NCBI GenBank assembly: GCA_950022655.1
Contig: OX465584.1
Coordinates: forward strand, 58,934,335-58,998,334
DNA from: Alentia gelatinosa
Lineage: Eukaryota; Annelida; Polychaeta; Phyllodocida; Polynoidae
Length of the DNA stretch: 64,000 nucleotides
Direction: 5' to 3'
Positions within the stretch are counted from its first letter, which is position 1. Each line of letters begins with the position of its first letter. Below the pieces are notes generated by a model. That model was not told where the DNA came from. It saw only the letters and a program-made list of their open reading frames with translations, and did no database searches. The translations under genes were made by a program, and so were the position numbers. Positions 46,501 through 52,500 of this stretch are shown piece after piece.

Positions 46501-49500
46501 GTAGAACCCATATAAACCTATTCTTAATGTGTTATATATGTTCTTATCATTGACAGCCGTGGCAGGGCGAGAGCTGCCCCCGCGCTTCCGCAAGATGAAC
46601 ATGGCGGGCGGGGCGGGGCCGCAGTCGGCGGCGGGCGGCGGGGGGCCGGGCGGCGGGGGCGGCGCGGGCCCGGCGCTGCAGTCGGACACGCCGCTCGGCG
46701 TCAAGCTGGGCCGCGGCGAGGCGGGCAACCAGCCGCCGCCCGCCCGCGCCAACAACGAGGAGATCAGCCTGCGCCCCGCGCGCAACTTCACGCCGCTCTT
46801 CAAACCCAACACGCCCAGCATGCTGCCCAAGTCCACGCAGATCCCCAACCCCCCACCCAAACAGGTACGTCCAGAAAATACTGAGTTATAATTAGAAAAA
46901 CATAAACCTACCCCCCCCCCCCCCACCCAAACAGGTACGTCTTATCTAGAAAAAAATGAATTGTATAAGAAAAATCCCCAACCCCCACCCAAACAAGTAT
47001 GTGTAGAAAATACTGAATTATTAGAAAAAAATAATAATAATAATTCTCATCCCCCCATCAAAACAGGTACGTATAGAAAGACTAAATTATAGAGAGAAAA
47101 AATGCCTACCCTCACCCAAACAGGTACGGGCAGTATAGAAAAAAAAATTGAATTTTAAAAGAAACGAAATTGTAGATCTCCCAATCCCCCACCAAAACAG
47201 GTACGGACAGTATAGCAAGAAGAAATTTAAGAAAAACAAACTCATTCCCCCACTCAAACAGGTACGCCCAATTTAGAAAAATAGATAAATGAATTACAGA
47301 AAAAAATACAAGGTCAACATATAGACCAGTTTTCATTTTGAACTTTTTTTTCCCATTTTTGTTTCATTGAGTGGGTGGCTGAAAATATGTATTTGTTTAG
47401 CACTGGTCTCATGGTGTGCCTTACGAGCATCTCTTGATAAATATATCCTCCCTTTATTTCCCAATCTCACTTGATTCATATTACCACCATATCACAAAAT
47501 CCTCTTTTTTCCACACAGAACTTACACCTCGGAGGGCCAGGGATGGAAGGTGGCCGCAACAGCCCAATCATGACGACCAAGCAGCCCAACATTATCATCA
47601 AGCAGGTGTCGAGCGACAAGGTGAAGGTGGAGAAGAAGAAGACCCCGTCCAAGGAGGAGCTGCGGACTGCGTCGGAGGCGCTGCTCAAGATGCACCTGGC
47701 CGAGCCGGATGTGAACAAGGCGGTGGAGGCTGTGCGAGACATGCACGCGCCACGCCGCTACATGCCCGAGCTCGTGTCCTACCTCATCATCGAGACGCTC
47801 GACAAGTCAGACGAGCAGCGCGCCAACATCAGCAAGCTCGTCTCGGCGCTGAAGGAGCAGAACATGATCACTGCCGAAAACTACATGGAGGTCAGTAGTG
47901 GTTTTAAAATTAGTTTAATTTTATTTATTTTTTATATGGGTTTTGATAGGGTCACTGTCGAACACTACACAGAGGTCAGGATTTTTTTTTGATTTTTTTT
48001 TTTTTATAAATGTTTTTTCATGGGTTTCATTAGGGTCACTGTCGAAAACTACATAAAGGTCAGTGGTTGGAAGATTTTAGAAAGATTGCCTTCCCTAAAA
48101 ATGAAGCCAAGCAATTAAGATCATCTTGGTAGTTTTGCTATGCTTCACTCTACAATTCTAGAAAAAAGATAAAGTGTAGATGATAGTATAACTACCGAGA
48201 TAGTCAAGGTGACGATATTGTAGCATTTATTACAGAACCCAACGTTTCGACTATTAAAGTCTTTATCAAGGTCAATTCTAGAAAAAGTCAGAGATGCCAG
48301 ATTTCCACTTTTCCATGAAAATCTATGTTGTCTTTTTTTGTCTTTTTTTTTTTAACAGTAACGGTAACGAGCCATCGCCGAGTTGTGGGAATATAATTCC
48401 TCCTATTTTTTTTCTTTTGCCTCGTATCTTAAATCAGCATATTCTAATCAATGTGTAGAACTCATGATGTCTAAACTGTGCTTGTTTCTGTTCAGGCGTT
48501 CGGCGTGCTGCTGGAGCGGATGCCTGAGCTCGAGGTGGACGTACTGAACATCAAGTCGCACACAGCGCGCTTCGCAGCGCGCGGGGTCACCGACAGCATC
48601 GTGAGTCTGGCCGAGCTGGCTGAGCCCATGCATGGCGGGGCGCACTACCCGCTCTTCCTGCTTTGCCTGCAGCAGCTCCACAAACAGAACGACAAGGAGT
48701 GGCTCGTGAAGACCTTCAACGACAGCAAGATCAACCTGCAGGACATGTTGCCAGGTGAGCTTCTTAGCAGTACTGAAAACATGGCTAGAAACACCTCTGT
48801 ATAAAGCCGATGCTTATTGGTGGTTTCTTTTAAGTTTCTGAGAGATGTCAGTTTTCTATTTTTCCGTGGAAATCCACCTTTTCATATTCAACATATATAA
48901 TTCATTTTCCTTGTGTCAAGCAAAGATCATATTGATTTAGCCACATTTACTTCAATAAAACAGTGGTTTGAACCTCTCCACAGACCCTCAGCCCCATGCT
49001 ATGGCCGAAAAGGACATGCTATCCAAATTTTTCCGATCTCCCTAAGGCAGAAAAATCCACACGAAAACATTTCCACTTTTGTCCTTGGCCCTAACTGACA
49101 TCCACTTTCTTAACAGGGATGTCATTTTCCACTTTTCCATGGAAATGCACTTTTCCATAACCAGTATATTTAATTTCTCCTCTTTACGTCAAACAGAGAT
49201 AATATTCAGAGATCCAAGTCTTCCACTTTTTCGTGGAAATCCATATTTTAATTTTCATGATTTTTTCCTGTGTAAAGCCAGATACTATCAATTGAGCCTC
49301 AGTCATGTAAATGAAATAGTAGTTTGAACCTCCACATAGATCCCCAGTTCCATACTGTAACTGATAGTATATGTTTTTGATGTTTTCTTGGTCCCAGCAT
49401 ATTTGTTTTGAAAAATATTTCCACTTTATTTTCCGACCCCAACTGACATCCTTCCTCATATCAGAGATGGCAGTTTTCCACTTTTCCATGGGAATTCTTG

Positions 49501-52500
49501 TTTTCATATTTAGTTTATATTTTTTTCTTGTGTAAAAGAAGTAAAGAATAAATTGGGCCTCATTCACACCAAAAAACAGTGGTTCAAACCTCCCAAAATA
49601 CCACAACCCCATTCCATGGCCAACAATAATATGTTTTCCATGTTTTCTCAGTCCCTCTGAGGTAGTGGATTCTACATAAACAAATATTTAGCGCAGTTTT
49701 ACTGTAACTGAAAAACTGAGAGCTTACAATACAGGGTTGACAGACTGCACATCTCAGCAAGTCCACTCCTTGCACTGAATATTTCCAGCCATGTGATTGG
49801 CCATAACAGGGAAACCCAACCTCAGACTAGCAGATCACTAGGGAACCAGCTTAAGATGATCTAAGCTGGTTCCCCAATCATCCGCTAGATGGCTCACTAA
49901 GCTTTCAACCTTTTTGTCCTACCGCTACTGTAAACAGGGATATCAGTTTTCCTTGTTTCCGCGGAATTATGTGTTTTCATTTTTGGAATAAGATATCTTT
50001 TTTCTTGTGTAAAATGAACAACAATTAAAAGATACTCAAATCAACCATGGTTCATAAATTCCACAATTAACCTGCCTCCAGACCCATGTTTCTTAGTGAT
50101 AATGTTATTTGTATCTACTATATTTTAGGTCTTTTTGGTGTAAATATAGATCTGATGTCTAACCCTGTATTGCCAGGGAAATATTTCCTTGTTTTTTTTC
50201 TGACCCCAACTGACATCCCTGCGTAAAACCTTTCAGGGATGCAAGTTTGCCGACAATTGACGGAAATCAGAAATTTCTGCATCTTGAAATATGATCATTA
50301 ACAAAGTAAGAATAACATAAAATAAAACTAAATTCCAAGAAATTCTGGCAGCAGGCTCTCACCAACGGCGTATAAACCTCCAGTCAGTACTTTGGCGGCA
50401 GTTAAACGCGCCAAGGGCCGTTGACACTGCCGTCAGAGTTCCGTCAGAGTTCCGTCAAGTGCCGAAATTTTGTTTGACGGCACGGGGGCCCCCCCGAATA
50501 GGCCCCAGTTTTTTTGTGTGTTTTTGTTTCCGACTTTTTCATCAGTCCCGACTTTCATCCCTGACCTTTAATAAAGAAATAAATGATTAAAAAAAGTGAA
50601 CTAACGGTGGATGATGTTTGTGTGTAGAGTGTGACCGGACGAAGGAGCGCATGATGGAGGTGTTGGAGGACCGCGGGCTCAGCTTCATGTTCCCGCTGCT
50701 CCGCGTGCAGAACGACCTGTGGAAGCAGTTCAAGGCCGACCCCAACCCCACCTCCATCTACAAGTGGATCAAGGAGAACGTCGACCAGTCTCTCTTCACC
50801 AACGCCAAGTTCATCAATCTCCTCATCTCCAAGTCTGTACCCCACTCACATCTCAGCACTTTTTTTTTGTATTATAGACGAGGTTGAATTAGGTCTATCT
50901 CCAGCTGGATTTGAAGAAAAACTATTTTTTTTATTGATAGTTTGAACAAGTACAACTTAACTGCTGCCCAATTCGGTTTAGATGATGGCTTTTTATTAGT
51001 ACAAATATACAACGTCTCGGCTGCTTTAGTGGCCTTTATTATTTTTTAATTTTTTTTTTTTAGTTTACCTTTATAGGCGGTTTTATATTATGGCAGTATG
51101 ACTGCGCTGTAATCATCGTAGTAGTATAATACATACAGGAATCTGTTTTACATAGCAGTGGAAATAACAATCTCTCAATTCACCACATTTGAGATCTACA
51201 TGTCTGTGATGTGGGAGCTAAAAGAACTCTCACCTCCGTAAATATGTAGAGATTTCCACCTAAATTCATCTCATAGATTCAATCACCATCAAAGGAAAAT
51301 AAGTCTCATAGAGCATATTGGTGGCTCATAGAGATCGATTTTTTTTTTTTTTTTTTTAATTTAATTTTATAAATTCAATTTTGTTTTGAGATCTGCATTA
51401 CCAGGCGTGGTACAAATTGTTTAATTTGAATTCTGCACTTAAAGTAGAGAACACTTGATGCATTCATGGACGAATCCTTTTTATAGCTGATACTCATTCC
51501 CTTGTTCTTTGTTACAGTGTGATTAGGCACATTGCGAATGAGAGTACTTTGGATGCGAATGTCGACCGGACTGTGGCACCTGATAAGATGCTCTTGGAAA
51601 AGGAGAAAGAGTTACTGTCAAAGTTCAAGGTGAGAATCTATATTTTAGAGCTGACAACTTTCCATTTCTTGGAAATCTCCATTTTTATTTTTAATATACA
51701 GAGATGGCATTTTCCTGTTTCCCATCTGAATCCTTGTATATATTTCCAATTGGTGAAAATATTTTTTCCTTGTTTAAAACAAGGTATAAATTGAACCTTA
51801 TTCACCCTGATAAAAGAGTGGTTTGAAACTCACAATATTTAATCTAGCAATATTCCCCTTATTGAATGTACCGCACCCCATGTAGAACCAAGGCTGTCAC
51901 TGGCAGTCACTGGGCGGCCCTCCCTCGCTGGAATCCCTGGCAGGTAGCATATATACATGTATACAATTGACCTCTTTTTTTTTCTCTTTTTTGTTTGTTT
52001 TTTTTTAAAAAGGAAAATGGTATTTTAATTTGATGGGAAGTCTGCTTGCAGTTTTTCGCAAGGGGACTGGGGGAATGCGTTTCAGTGCCACGGAGTCAAA
52101 AGCGACAGTCTTCGTTCTTCGCATTGTGATATGGAACGAAGGACAAGCAAGAGAAGCCTGGCAACACCAAAAAATGAAACTAGGAAATTTAAAAGCGAAA
52201 AAACAAAATCTAACGAAAATGAGCAAAGAAAAGTATTACTTTGAGAAAAAAACCGTGAACTTGGTTCTAACCGTGTTTTTCTTCGTGTTCGTCGCAGGGC
52301 ATGCTGACACTGTTTCTGCACGACAACACGCAGCTTCAGATGGTGGCGCTCTACAGCCTGCAGGTCTTCTGTTACAACATGGACTTCCCCAAGGGGCTGC
52401 TCCTGCGCATGTTCATGTACCTCTACGACATGGAGGTCATCGACGAGGAGGTCTTCCTCAAGTGGAAGGAGGAGGTGACTGACGAATACCCCGGCAAGGG

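Noticed and set aside
46462..46926. Minus-strand open frame of about 150 codons, Gly/Pro-rich
   Set aside because: A shadow of the GC-rich exon 13; no start context, splice or homology support.
52030..52482. Open frame of 150 codons running into eIF4G2 exon 18, similar to one at 54231
   Set aside because: The shared part is the 303-bp DNA duplication; similarity is at the nucleotide level, and the exon part is in the wrong frame for W2.
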